Shown here one piece after another: positions 43,043-51,893 of a stretch of 64,000 nt of DNA. Source of the stretch: Paenibacillus wynnii. Its GTDB lineage: Bacteria; Bacillota; Bacilli; Paenibacillales; Paenibacillaceae. The stretch spans positions 1 to 64,000 of the forward strand of contig NZ_JAUSTK010000006.1 in assembly GCF_030812855.1 (NCBI RefSeq), given 5' to 3'. The translations under genes were made by a program, and so were the position numbers. Position 1 is the stretch's first letter, and each line of letters opens with the position of its first letter. The notes below the pieces were generated by a model, which saw only the letters and a program-made list of their open reading frames with translations, was not told the DNA's origin and ran no database searches.

Positions 43043-44296
43043 TTGATCAACTATTTAATCTCCAAACAACAGGCTAGATTATTTCTGTTGCGACATCAAC
43101 ATCTGAGTCCTTCCACCTTACAAGGGTCAAAGCAAAGCATTTACGACTATATCAGGCATGTAGGGTGTATCCAGTATGACCCGCTTAGTATTACAGGTCA
43201 TAATCATGAGCTTGTACTGCAGGCGCGTATCCCCGGTTTCACACCAGATCTGGTACAGGAACTCCTGTACCAGGATCGACTTTTAGTCGATGGCTGGGAT
43301 AAGAACATGTCTATTTATTGCACAGAGGATTGGCCTTATTTCCGGCGGTACCGCGAACTGGCGTCTACACGATTCGAAGGAAACAGTGAAATCATGGCAA
43401 CCGTTGATCGTGTTCGCCAAGAGCTTATGGAACGTGGTCCGCTCTCCTCCCTGGATTTGGAGGGTAAAGACAAAATTAACTGGGCCTGGGCCCCGGCAAG
43501 GCTCTCCCGGGCAGCGCTGGAAAGCATGTATTTCTGGGGAGAAATCGTCGTCCATCATCGAGTACATACCCGCCGTTATTATGACTTCACAGTAAGATTG
43601 CTGCCGGAGTCTATCCTTAATCAAGAAGACCCAAATCAAAATGAAGATCAGTATTATGACTGGTATGTGCTTCGCCGTATCGGCAGTATTGGACTTCAGT
43701 GGAATAGATCCGGTGATGGTTGGCTGGGGATTACCGGATTGAAGAGTAAGGAAAGAACCGCGGCCATTCAGCGGTTGCTGCATACAGACAAGATTAGAGA
43801 GGTTAACGTAGAAGGAATTAAACTCCCCTTCTATATCAGAAGCATGGATACCCCTGCCCTCGAAGAAGTTATACAAGTTACACATGATCAAGGTGAAGAT
43901 TATATAAACACCTCCTCTGCCTCTGCACTCGCTCCCTTGGATAACTTGCTGTGGGACCGTGAGCTCATTAAACAGCTCTTTAATTTTGAGTATCGATGGG
44001 AGGTATATAAGCCTGCAGCGGAGCGGAAATTTGGGTATTATGTTCTCCCGCTACTATATGGTGATCGATTCGTAGCCAGATTTGAGCCGGTCATGGATAA
44101 GAAAAGCGGGATCTTAACTATCATTAACTGGTGGTGGGAGCCGGAGGAATTCTTAACACCGGAGCTGACCGCCGCCCTCAAGGAGGCTCTTATTTCACTG
44201 GCACGCTGTGTGAGAGCAAACTCCGTACAGTTCCTGCCCGAAGTCGTAACTAAAGCAGGATTACAGGAGCTCGTGAAGAGTATCCAGGATAAATAA
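43043..44296 (+). CDS. YcaQ-family (HTH_42) DNA glycosylase-like protein
   Basis: A 417-residue winged-helix-repeat protein of the family that includes AlkX/YcaQ, which unhooks DNA interstrand cross-links, and AZL. The catalytic QxD motif is present (CIQYDPLS, near residue 48). Other landmarks are WDKNMSIYC, SALAPLDNLLWDRELIKQLFNFEYRWEVYKP and RFVARFEPVMDKKSG. It starts with TTG. Its position after a multidrug exporter operon suggests a resistance island, but it has its own promoter. Confidence 0.85.
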   Translation: MINYLISKQQARLFLLRHQHLSPSTLQGSKQSIYDYIRHVGCIQYDPLSITGHNHELVLQARIPGFTPDLVQELLYQDRLLVDGWDKNMSIYCTEDWPYFRRYRELASTRFEGNSEIMATVDRVRQELMERGPLSSLDLEGKDKINWAWAPARLSRAALESMYFWGEIVVHHRVHTRRYYDFTVRLLPESILNQEDPNQNEDQYYDWYVLRRIGSIGLQWNRSGDGWLGITGLKSKERTAAIQRLLHTDKIREVNVEGIKLPFYIRSMDTPALEEVIQVTHDQGEDYINTSSASALAPLDNLLWDRELIKQLFNFEYRWEVYKPAAERKFGYYVLPLLYGDRFVARFEPVMDKKSGILTIINWWWEPEEFLTPELTAALKEALISLARCVRANSVQFLPEVVTKAGLQELVKSIQDK

Positions 44297-44396
44297 ATGC
44301 TCTTGCAGAGACGTCCATATGGGCGTCTTTTCACTTTGTAGTGTATAATAATGGAAATAACAGTAGAAGAGTGTAGTTTTGGATTGGGGGAGTAAA

Positions 44397-44945
44397 GTGA
44401 ATAAAAAAATAGGCATGATTATTGTAATAACCGCTTTATGTTCCGTAGCTATAACGGCTTGTTCGAGTAAAGAAAGTATTGTGCAGGAGTCGGGCCTTTC
44501 AAAAGCCATGAGTGTAGCTATCGCCTACAAGAAACAAGAGCTTGAAGCCGTTCCACCCAATCATTCGAATGAGGTTACACTGGAAGACATAACAAAAAAG
44601 GAAGCATTAATAAAACCTTTAACCACAAAAACCTTTTTTGAGATTCAATCTGCCAGCCGTACGTATGCGCGCGCTTTAAGAGTCGCACGAATTAAGAATA
44701 ACGAGCTTAAAGTAACCTATATCTCTTTTACAGAGAAAAGTGTAACAGAGGAATCCATAGAACTTACCTATACAGGCACTCTCCGTTTTGGAGATAGCAA
44801 AGAAGATAAATTATTTTTGGATGGAACAATGACGCTTTTAAGAGAAGATGATGTCTGGAAGGTTAATAATGACATTTATAACTCAGAGGATATTCTCAGC
44901 ATCATCGAAGCCCAGATTCTCAATGGATTAAGTGAATCTGAATAA
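44397..44945 (+). CDS. Putative lipoprotein of unknown function
   Basis: A 182-residue protein from the GTG at 44397 (TTGGGGGAG upstream). It has a lipoprotein signal (NKK, hydrophobic core, ITAC with Cys22). The mature part is hydrophilic, with beta-rich repeats and no domain I recognise. It is followed by a strong terminator. Confidence 0.7.
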   Translation: MNKKIGMIIVITALCSVAITACSSKESIVQESGLSKAMSVAIAYKKQELEAVPPNHSNEVTLEDITKKEALIKPLTTKTFFEIQSASRTYARALRVARIKNNELKVTYISFTEKSVTEESIELTYTGTLRFGDSKEDKLFLDGTMTLLREDDVWKVNNDIYNSEDILSIIEAQILNGLSESE

Positions 44946-44985
44946 AGATTAAGAGGAAAAAAGATGATAAGAGTGAATGACAAAA

Positions 44986-45016
44986 AAACGGCTTCCACTA
45001 AGGGAGCCGTTCGCTT
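44986..45016. terminator. Bidirectional terminator
   Basis: AACGGCTTCC and GGGAGCCGTT pair around ACTAA. There is an A-run on the left and CGCTTTTTTT on the right, so it can serve both the lipoprotein gene and the convergent methyltransferase gene. Confidence 0.85.
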
Positions 45017-45028
45017 TTTTTATTGGAG

Positions 45029-45640
45029 TTATATTTTCTTTACGATATAATCTACAAAGCCTTGCCGTATCCGTTCCCCATTAAATATCCGCTCCAAAAC
45101 CCTGTCTTCCTTGTACAATACCTCCATGTCACTGAATAAAGAATCCGGTTCATCGGATCTATAATAAGAGTGAATAACAGGCTGATCATCATCAAATTGT
45201 TCATATTGATTCTCACCTAGATCCGGTCCCTCACCACAACGGAAGTCATTAACCGTTAAGAAGTTCACAAACATCAATCCATTGGGCTTCAATACGCGTT
45301 TCATCTCTTCAACAGATTGTATGACTTCACTTTTTCTCATATGAAATACGGAATTATAGGAATACACAAAAGGAATCGATTCATCATCAAAGGCCAGCTG
45401 GCGCATATCTCCCTGACGAATATCCAAATAAACTCTATGCTCTTGTCCATATGTATTCGCCAAGTTTATTTGTTTCATATCACAATCAATGCCATGCGTT
45501 ATGTAACCGTATTGTGCAAATAAGGCTAATGGCGGAGTGTCTCCTCCGGCTCCGCAATCTAAGATGTGCTTGTCCATTTCGGTTTCATTGCAGTACATCA
45601 AGTACCTGTATAAGGGAGTCTGTTTGAATATATCTACCAT
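45029..45640 (-). CDS. Class I SAM-dependent methyltransferase
   Basis: A 203-residue methyltransferase from the ATG at 45640 (GAGGTG upstream). The longer frame to 45736 overlaps the preceding gene. SAM motif I is ILDCGAGGDTPPLALFA, the acidic loop is HGIDCD, motif IV is FVYSYNSVFHM, and MKRVLKPNGLMFVNFL is typical of small-molecule methyltransferases. It is the last gene of a run with a HEPN-like protein and an ABC transporter. The substrate is unknown. Confidence 0.85.
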   Translation of the reverse strand: MVDIFKQTPLYRYLMYCNETEMDKHILDCGAGGDTPPLALFAQYGYITHGIDCDMKQINLANTYGQEHRVYLDIRQGDMRQLAFDDESIPFVYSYNSVFHMRKSEVIQSVEEMKRVLKPNGLMFVNFLTVNDFRCGEGPDLGENQYEQFDDDQPVIHSYYRSDEPDSLFSDMEVLYKEDRVLERIFNGERIRQGFVDYIVKKI

Positions 45641-45653
45641 ACGGAACACACCT

Positions 45654-46211
45654 CTATTTCTTCTGCTTCTTCCAATAGGAGGAATCTCGTTCAAACGGAT
45701 ATGTAGGCATACCTCTAAGTATAAGCTGCTTTCCATTCAAGTCTTGGACCTCATCGTCAGAACTCTCTAGACCCAGCTTGGTATACATCTCTGTACAGTA
45801 TCCCTGTAATTTGATTTCCAGCCTGCTGGCTTTATTCTTGAATCTCTTTAACTCACGGATAATATGGGCTCTCCCGGCAGGGGTGAACGTATCCTGAATA
45901 CGCTCCTTGAAATAATCATGCACAATATAATTGCGCTGCTTCCAAATCTCTTGCAACTGCGCAGTCTCTGCCTCAGAGAAAGGAAAATGATGCTGGATTT
46001 CTTTGATGAGCTGGCCGAGTGAATTGCCAAGTTTACGCTGATACAGATCCGCAAGATCTGCTTCCGACGGTGTTTTCCCCTGAGACAGCTTCGTGAGCAG
46101 TAACAGGTTGGTAAGCTGCTGTTCCAGCGCTTGACCATAATAAACAGCCAGTCCGAAATAAGCGAATAACTCTTTGGAATGTTCACTCTCCGGTAATTGT
46201 GTGTCCTTCAT
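45654..46211 (-). CDS. Uncharacterised helical protein with a HEPN-like motif
   Basis: A 185-residue, mostly helical protein starting MKDTQLPESEHSK, with GGGAGGAAAG just before the ATG. It contains QRNYIVHDYF. The R-N-x3-H arrangement and flanking helices resemble the RxxxxH motif of HEPN-type proteins, some of which are ribonucleases. Many small housekeeping proteins share this motif, so nuclease activity should not be assumed. It ends 13 bp before the methyltransferase start. Confidence 0.65.
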   Translation of the reverse strand: MKDTQLPESEHSKELFAYFGLAVYYGQALEQQLTNLLLLTKLSQGKTPSEADLADLYQRKLGNSLGQLIKEIQHHFPFSEAETAQLQEIWKQRNYIVHDYFKERIQDTFTPAGRAHIIRELKRFKNKASRLEIKLQGYCTEMYTKLGLESSDDEVQDLNGKQLILRGMPTYPFERDSSYWKKQKK

Positions 46212-46253
46212 CTTTCCTCCCACTGAAATTTTTTAATGAATGTTAAGAATACC

Positions 46254-46967
46254 TTATATTCTCGAATAATCCTTAGTGCCAGATCTAAACAAATAAATAC
46301 CTATTAATAGAAATATGTACAGTGATACATGAACAAAAGATAACAACATACTTGAACCCGGCAAGGTGTCCCCGTTCATCAAGGCATTCATTACCGGGGC
46401 AACCGGCGGCAGAATAAGCCGTAAGGGAATGAGAGGCCCCTTTAATAGACTGCTGATCTGAGTTCCACCGATTGATAAAATGATAATCGCCAGCATGAGC
46501 CCGACTGCATGACTCCTCTTAGCTACCCATGACGATTGCAGGAACAATGAAATAGAGATTCCAAGTAGACCCAGCAAACCATGTCCTATCAAAGCCAGCA
46601 GAAATCGATAGATGCCAACCGGCTCGGAAAATCGTCCTGTAATCATTGGATACACCACTATCATAACATCTAATAGTAGTGCAAGGAGGGTCAAGCTAAG
46701 GATTCCACCTATGCTATAGATTCTAGCGCTCCTCAGATGTACAATAACCACTTGCCTTTGTACCGCATGCTCATGATTCAAAAAGCTAAGACCCATGGCT
46801 GCACACCCGATAAACAAAATCACAGCCGTTGCAGCATAACTGTTCATTACAGGATTTGGCTTGTAAGAATACAACACCAATACTGCTATAACCATACCGG
46901 ACAACGGAGCGAAATACCGCTGTGAACGGGTATAACTTCTCATCAGATAAGCCATCAAAGATATCAC
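46254..46967 (-). CDS. Membrane protein, ABC exporter permease
   Basis: A 237-residue protein with about six hydrophobic helices and no other domain. It overlaps the end of the ABC ATPase gene by four bases, so it is almost certainly the membrane partner. I recognise no specific permease family. It lies about 40 bp upstream of the HEPN-like gene on the same strand. Confidence 0.75.
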   Translation of the reverse strand: MISLMAYLMRSYTRSQRYFAPLSGMVIAVLVLYSYKPNPVMNSYAATAVILFIGCAAMGLSFLNHEHAVQRQVVIVHLRSARIYSIGGILSLTLLALLLDVMIVVYPMITGRFSEPVGIYRFLLALIGHGLLGLLGISISLFLQSSWVAKRSHAVGLMLAIIILSIGGTQISSLLKGPLIPLRLILPPVAPVMNALMNGDTLPGSSMLLSFVHVSLYIFLLIGIYLFRSGTKDYSRI

Positions 46968-47908
46968 GACTCAGACCCCCTCTTGAAAGCTTCTTCTTGA
47001 GGGTTCATCCATACTTCCAGTCCAGAAAGCCCTCCCTTTCGCTCCACTGAGATGATAGAGCCTCCAGCATCCAGTATTGTCCGAAGGAAGGTATCACACT
47101 CTGCAGCTTGAACTGATATCACTAGACAATCAGCGTCTTGCTGCTCTTTAGATAAGGCCATAGATAAAATGCCAGGCATCTGTTCCAAGGGAGTATCAGG
47201 ACGTTGCGAGATTCCTTTGAAGACAATTCTAGAATAAGTTGAGCTATGTAATTCTGTTCGGTTTACCGTTCGGATTGTTCGCCCTGCGTGCAGCACATGT
47301 ACATCATCGGCCAATGCTTCGATCCATTGCGATTCATGAGCAGAAAAGACCAAAGCCGTCCCTTGCCGCTTCATCTCATGTACGAATTCAAGCAAGGAAT
47401 CTTGTGCGGGAGCATCCAGGCCTGACATAGGCTCATCAAGCAACAGCAATGGAGGCCGATTCAGCATGCTTTGCATGAGATTCACCTTTTGCAGCATTCC
47501 CTTGGAGAAACTTTCCATAGACCGCGCTCGAAAGCTTTCCAGGCGAAAACAAACTAACAGTTCCGTTATCCGATGGTCGATCTCTTTCGGTGCAAGACCC
47601 TGAAAACGCCCAACACTCCTCAAAAATTCTTCAGGTGTAAACTTTAACGGGGGGAAGAATTCGGGTGCATACCCGATCTGCATTCTCTTGTCTTTGCGGA
47701 GTAAACTTCCGTTTGAAATCTGAATTAACCCACCGAGTATGGATAACAGTGTGCTTTTACCAGAGCCGTTACGTCCGATAATTGCCGTTGCTGAACCGGA
47801 CTCAATGTTCATAGAGACCTCATCAAGCACCGTTACACCGTGATATATCTTCCCCACTCGTTCCAGTTCAATTAAGGGGGATTGGATGACGCTTCTATTA
47901 GGCTTCAT
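46964..47908 (-). CDS. ABC transporter ATP-binding protein
   Basis: A 314-residue ATPase from the ATG at 47908 (AGGAG upstream). Walker A is GRNGSGKST, the signature region is FSKGMLQKVN (an LSGGQ variant), Walker B is LLLLDEPMSGLD and the switch is SAHES. The C-terminal extension of about 90 residues is of the type found in drug and lantibiotic-type exporters (CcmA/BcrA-like). It is first in a likely four-gene operon with permease, HEPN-like protein and methyltransferase. Confidence 0.88.
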   Translation of the reverse strand: MKPNRSVIQSPLIELERVGKIYHGVTVLDEVSMNIESGSATAIIGRNGSGKSTLLSILGGLIQISNGSLLRKDKRMQIGYAPEFFPPLKFTPEEFLRSVGRFQGLAPKEIDHRITELLVCFRLESFRARSMESFSKGMLQKVNLMQSMLNRPPLLLLDEPMSGLDAPAQDSLLEFVHEMKRQGTALVFSAHESQWIEALADDVHVLHAGRTIRTVNRTELHSSTYSRIVFKGISQRPDTPLEQMPGILSMALSKEQQDADCLVISVQAAECDTFLRTILDAGGSIISVERKGGLSGLEVWMNPQEEAFKRGSES

Positions 47909-48007
47909 ATACACTCCTGTCAGCTAACAATGTACTTATCGTACAAACCTACATCCAGATTATTCGCCGGGAAAACCTCATTTTCCTGTTAACAGAAATT
48001 ATTAAAG

Positions 48008-48143
48008 TTATTCAACAAGAAGAAACGGCTTTTACCGTCCTCAATGGGAGTCTATGCTTCTGAAGCAGCGATACTCCGTATCGCTTTCAGGTATCCGTTT
48101 CTCGTAGAAATATAAGCAAAGTAAACTGAAAACTTATAATTTT
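48008..48143. repeat. Interspersed hairpin element, copy A
   Basis: Starts AACAAGAAGAAACGG and contains CCGTTTCTCGTAGAAATATAAG about 80 bp later, so GAAACGG and CCGTTTC form terminal arms. Inner arms such as GCGATAC/GTATCGC are also present. A shorter relative occurs at 59697-59815. The rest of the 317-bp gap holds only the adjacent terminator. Confidence 0.65.
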
Positions 48144-48160
48144 CTTATATTTAAAAATAG

Positions 48161-48206
48161 GACCATGCCGGAGAGCAGTAACTCCTGCTCCAGCTTGGTC
48201 CTTATA
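48161..48206 (-). terminator. Terminator of the Csp-like gene
   Basis: AGGACCAAGCTGGAGCAG and CTGCTCTCCGGC-type arms pair around GAGTTA with several mismatches. The minus strand continues with TATTTTTAA. Confidence 0.65.
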
Positions 48207-48231
48207 TCAGAAATGCTAATCCTTCAGACCT

Positions 48232-48579
48232 TTATGCGTATACCGCAAAAACTTCACTAATCTGGCGGCAAGCTTCCGCACAGTCTAGGCATGCTTGGAT
48301 ACAGTCCTTGCATTGTATATGTACATTTCTACTGCATACCTCCGCACAGGCTTCACATATTTCAGCGCACAAGCGGCAAATCTCAGCAACGAAAGGACTT
48401 TGGCGAGTCATAGCCTGTATAGCGTATCCACAAATATCAGCACATTCCCGATCCATACGAATCGTATCCCGCAGTAATGCAAGGTCGTACTCTTTCAGGC
48501 TTGAGACATAACTATAATTACAGGCGTTCATACACTTGATGCATGCTTCAATGCACTCCTGATATTGAATTGGGGTCAT
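48232..48579 (-). CDS. Four-helix-bundle Cys-rich copper-binding protein
   Basis: A 115-residue protein of the DUF326/Csp family, which stores Cu(I) with inward-facing Cys along a four-helix bundle. Visible are repeated CxxxC-type pairs: CIEACIKCMNAC, CADIC, CRLCAEICEACAEVC and CKDCIQACLDCAEAC, about 15 Cys in all. No export signal is seen, so it is probably cytosolic (Csp3-like). AGGAGG lies upstream. The neighbour CobW protein is also metal-linked, but the two are separated by 130 bp. Confidence 0.88.
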   Translation of the reverse strand: MTPIQYQECIEACIKCMNACNYSYVSSLKEYDLALLRDTIRMDRECADICGYAIQAMTRQSPFVAEICRLCAEICEACAEVCSRNVHIQCKDCIQACLDCAEACRQISEVFAVYA

Positions 48580-48711
48580 AGCCTTAACCTCCTGCTTTTT
48601 GATGGGTATGTCTTTGTATTAACCTGTTAGAATAGCAACGAACCAACCAATTAATGATGTTAATTGTCAGCATTTAAGATTTTAACTTGTTGAATAATAC
48701 CTTTGGAATAT

Positions 48712-49698
48712 TTATAAACTTCTTTTTACCGTACCCGGTCGGACCAAAATCCTTTTTTCCAAATGAAGCAGTTTATCTCGAAGCTCACGGGATGAGAAAT
48801 GCTCCCCGATAAAAACGGCAACATCAGGCACCTCTCCTTGCGGAGTGATTTTCATATAATCGGCTTCACGGTAGGCATATTGGAATAGAAACCGACTTGA
48901 CGTGTCGCTGAAGGTTAGAATTCCCTTGGCTCTATATACATCCCGCGGCAGTTCCTTTACAAATTCCTCAAATTCCATACTGTCCACCGAACGTTTGAAA
49001 TAATGGGTGTATGCCATGACATGATCATGTGTGGTATGCAATAAGCCAGTCTCCTGCTGCGTATCAGCTTCATCTTCTCTTAGAATCCCCCCAGAGTTGC
49101 TGAGAAGTTCCTCAGGATCCACCTCACAGCGAACGGTAGACATAATGGGTGCAAAAGCATTCCATTTCCGCAGCACTGCAGAAACTTCAGTCACTTCATC
49201 CTCAGTCACGCGATCGGTCTTGTTCAGGATCAGCACCGAAGCGCAACGGATCTGCTCTTGCATCAACCTGTAGGTCTTGCCTTGCTGTGAACGGTGAAGC
49301 TCCAGAATATGGGCAGCATCTACGACCGTTATTAGGCTTTTCAGCTCTACTCTAAGATATAGAGATGTTTCGGTCACGCCATCCACAATCTCCAATGGAT
49401 TCGCTGCACCTGTTGCTTCGATAATCACTACATCTGGTGACTCCTTCTTCACAAGGGTAGCCAATTCAGTACTGAGATCCCCGCGAATGGAACAACATAT
49501 GCAACCCCCGAGTAATTCAGCCATCGGTACTGATTGCTCAACCAGCAATCCATCCAGATTCACTTCACCCAGCTCATTCATAACGACTGCCGGGCGCAGT
49601 CCTTGTCCTTTCCAATATTCAAGCAAATGCTGCAGCAGTGTTGTTTTGCCGCTCCCCAAAAATCCAGATAATATATACACAGGTACAACCTGTTCCAT
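48712..49698 (-). CDS. CobW/COG0523 family GTP-binding metal chaperone
   Basis: A 328-residue G3E GTPase. P-loop GFLGSGKTT (about 12-20), the metal-binding GCICC motif (GGCICCSIRGDL), switch IIEATGAANP, NKTD for guanine specificity and a C-terminal CobW_C domain (GILTFSDTSSRFLFQYAYREADY). Relatives supply zinc to client proteins or mature other metalloenzymes. I see no Zur box in the short upstream gap. The metal is not determined. Confidence 0.9.
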   Translation of the reverse strand: MEQVVPVYILSGFLGSGKTTLLQHLLEYWKGQGLRPAVVMNELGEVNLDGLLVEQSVPMAELLGGCICCSIRGDLSTELATLVKKESPDVVIIEATGAANPLEIVDGVTETSLYLRVELKSLITVVDAAHILELHRSQQGKTYRLMQEQIRCASVLILNKTDRVTEDEVTEVSAVLRKWNAFAPIMSTVRCEVDPEELLSNSGGILREDEADTQQETGLLHTTHDHVMAYTHYFKRSVDSMEFEEFVKELPRDVYRAKGILTFSDTSSRFLFQYAYREADYMKITPQGEVPDVAVFIGEHFSSRELRDKLLHLEKRILVRPGTVKRSL

Positions 49699-49881
49699 TC
49701 CTCATCTCTCCCTAACAAAAACCTTTATGCTAGCGAGTGTACTACAACAAGTCATGCGGATGCAACCTCATTGCTAACGTCATACCTGTCAGCTAACAAC
49801 CGTCATAACTTGTCTTTGCCTAAGTCATAGCCTATCATGAGAATTACCGAAGACCTAATCCCTGCCAAGGAGCTGATTGAA

Positions 49882-50397
49882 TTGTCATCTGTCGAAGAGC
49901 ATCGACGGGAAGCGCCAAAATCCGTTTCCTGTTATATTATTACCGTGTCTGATACCCGAACGCCCGAGACCGATTCCGGTGGTGATCTTGTCCAAACTTT
50001 ACTTGATGAAGCTGGCTATATTATTAAAGGGCGGACGATTGTAAAGGATGATTATGAAGAGATTCGTGAGCTTGTTTATAAAAACTCCGTTCATTCTGAT
50101 ATCGAGGCTGTTCTGCTTACCGGCGGCACAGGCATTTCTCCTCGAGATACGACTTATGAAGCCGTTGCATCATTGCTGGATAAGTCATTACCAGGCTTTG
50201 GCGAGATCTTTCGTTTTCTGAGCTTCACAGAAGATATCGGCTCCGCTGCGATCCTTAGCCGTGCAATAGCAGGGACAATCGGAAACACCGCTGTATTTTC
50301 CATGCCGGGATCAACGGGAGCTGTTCAATTAGCGATGAGCCGGATCATTATTCCCGAACTGCGCCACGTAATGAGGGAGATATATAAACGGACTTAA
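49882..50397 (+). CDS. moaB: Molybdenum cofactor biosynthesis protein B
   Basis: A 171-residue MogA/MoaB-type protein that adenylylates molybdopterin. It contains ITVSDTRTPETDSGGDLV, LTGGTGISPRDTTYEAV and MPGSTGAVQLAMSRII. The frame opens at an ATG at 49837 with a poor ribosome site. The TTG at 49882 has AGGAG nine bases upstream and gives the family start MSSVEEHRREAPKSV, so I prefer it. No other cofactor gene is adjacent. Confidence 0.9.
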   Translation: MSSVEEHRREAPKSVSCYIITVSDTRTPETDSGGDLVQTLLDEAGYIIKGRTIVKDDYEEIRELVYKNSVHSDIEAVLLTGGTGISPRDTTYEAVASLLDKSLPGFGEIFRFLSFTEDIGSAAILSRAIAGTIGNTAVFSMPGSTGAVQLAMSRIIIPELRHVMREIYKRT

Positions 50398-50431
50398 AAC
50401 CATGTAAATACAGGTGACCTTATGTAGTCAC

Positions 50432-50490
50432 AGAAAAGGGGGATCCCAGAAGCCATACAAACTGGCCTCGGGACACCCCTCTCCTTTTGA
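50432..50490. terminator. Bidirectional terminator between moaB and marR
   Basis: A long imperfect stem (AAAAGGGGGATCCCAGAAGCC against GGCCTCGGGACACCCCTCTCC) with a loop ATACAAACT, followed by TTTTG on the plus strand. Confidence 0.7.
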
Positions 50491-50491
50491 A

Positions 50492-50947
50492 TTATGGTCG
50501 ATTTTCCAGTGCGCCATAACCTATCTTCTTCAACAAATCAATAAGGAGAAACTTCTCCGCATCGGTTACCGAGGATAAATTATTGGATATGGTTTGGGCA
50601 TGCTTCGGAAATATTTCATCGAAATAAGCGCACCCCTCGTCGGTTAACGTTACATTCGTCTTCCGCCGATCTCCCGGAGCCGGAGTTCTTTTTACAAGAT
50701 TTTTATTCTCAAGCTTATCTACCACATAGGTAATACTGCCGCTCGGAATAGAAAGTCTCTCGCTAATTTTTTGAATAGGTTGTGCGCCTGTACTATAAAT
50801 TAGCTCGAGAATTTGGAAGGTTTCTACACCGAGTCCATGACTGTCAACGTCACGTTTAATATTTTCAAACAGGGCTGTAGACATATTTCGTATCACACGA
50901 AAAAGTCTCAAATCTAACTCCTGACGATTAGGCTCACTTTCTAACAT
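50492..50947 (-). CDS. MarR-family transcriptional regulator
   Basis: A 151-residue winged-helix regulator. IQKISERLSIPSGSITYVVDKLENKNLVKRTPAPGDRRKTNVTLTDEG spans the recognition helix and wing. It lies 15 bp downstream of the pirin-like gene and so shares its transcript. A dyad over the shared promoter region fits autoregulation. No conserved single sensing Cys is obvious. Confidence 0.9.
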   Translation of the reverse strand: MLESEPNRQELDLRLFRVIRNMSTALFENIKRDVDSHGLGVETFQILELIYSTGAQPIQKISERLSIPSGSITYVVDKLENKNLVKRTPAPGDRRKTNVTLTDEGCAYFDEIFPKHAQTISNNLSSVTDAEKFLLIDLLKKIGYGALENRP

Positions 50948-50962
50948 ATTATGCTTTCCCCC

Positions 50963-51616
50963 TTATCTACGCTTCTGATACAAAGGATAATCAATGTTGG
51001 TTGGCAGTTCTATAAGAGCAATTCTGAGCTTCTCACCACCTGCTTGAAAGGTGATTTCATCCTCATCCTCCGTTTGGAAAATCAGAAAATCTTTATGACT
51101 GAATGAAGCAGCCTTTTGCCCAATTAAAGCGTACATTCCATCACCTCTAATCACCAGTCCAGCCAAAGTACGGCCAGGCAACAAACGATAAGTATAAGAG
51201 GATTGAGGGTCCACCTCCAGATCAATCATTTGTGCATCGGTAACGATATTTACTGGAGAGTTGTTACCTAGTATTGTTTTTACCTTGGCTCCCTGAAGTT
51301 CAGTAATGGGGAATTCCTTATCCTTGAACAAATTATAGGCCGGTGATCGTTTAACGGCATCATTCAAGTAGGGTTCAAACCAAATTTGAAAGCCCTCAAA
51401 ACCTCCGTCAATACCCTCTGCATGAGAAACTCCTGAACCGGTCTGCATAAGTTGGATGTCTCCTGCCTCTAGAATACTTTCTGTACCAAGTGTATCCTTA
51501 TGCATGCTTCGGCCAGCTATCCCATAGGTCATGATCTCAAATCCTTGATGCGGGTGCAGCCCAAGTTCTGTCTTTGTCTCTGCATGAGCCCACGCCCAAT
51601 AGAATAAAGACCCCAA
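50963..51616 (-). CDS. Pirin-family cupin protein, start uncertain
   Basis: A 217-residue bicupin. The N-terminal cupin keeps metal ligands HPHQGFEIMTYGI (two His) and SGVSHAEG, and the second cupin is degenerate. The TTG used here has no ribosome site. The same frame runs upstream to a TAG at about 51707 and encodes family-like sequence (EFISQKPIGFSGEGSVITRLG) but no ATG or GTG. An ATG at about 51698 lies in another frame. The original start may have been lost to a one-base change, or an unusual start is used. Pirins act as quercetinases or redox sensors in some species. Confidence 0.72.
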   Translation of the reverse strand: MGSLFYWAWAHAETKTELGLHPHQGFEIMTYGIAGRSMHKDTLGTESILEAGDIQLMQTGSGVSHAEGIDGGFEGFQIWFEPYLNDAVKRSPAYNLFKDKEFPITELQGAKVKTILGNNSPVNIVTDAQMIDLEVDPQSSYTYRLLPGRTLAGLVIRGDGMYALIGQKAASFSHKDFLIFQTEDEDEITFQAGGEKLRIALIELPTNIDYPLYQKRR

Positions 51617-51719
51617 TCTAGTAATTACCGATCCTTCTCCAGAGAACCCAATTGGCTTCTGAGAGATGAATTCAGAATTATGTACAACGTACTTCTCATG
51701 GTTTTTATCCTATTATTAT

Positions 51720-51740
51720 TTATCTTAAATTTAAATAACC
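51720..51740. promoter_or_regulatory. Dyad operator near the pirin-marR promoter
   Basis: TTATCTTAAATTTAAATAA has arms TTA and TTTAA around an AT centre. It lies just downstream of the -10, where a MarR protein would block transcription. The neighbouring MarR gene is the candidate binder. Confidence 0.4.
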
Positions 51741-51747
51741 TATAAAT

Positions 51748-51776
51748 ATTATATTATTAGGATAAATTATTGTCAA
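51748..51776 (-). promoter_or_regulatory. Consensus promoter of the pirin-marR operon
   Basis: TTGACA (51771-51776), 17 bp, TATAAT (51748-51753): perfect sigma-A hexamers on the minus strand. Such strength implies tight repression. Confidence 0.8.
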
Positions 51777-51893
51777 TAATTTGCTTTCCAACACCAAAAA
51801 ATCGTTTTTTTATTAAAGGAAGTGTCAAACAACCCTTAAAAAAAACGATTTTATTAGCTACACTATTTAGATTAACTTATAAGCGATTCGCAA

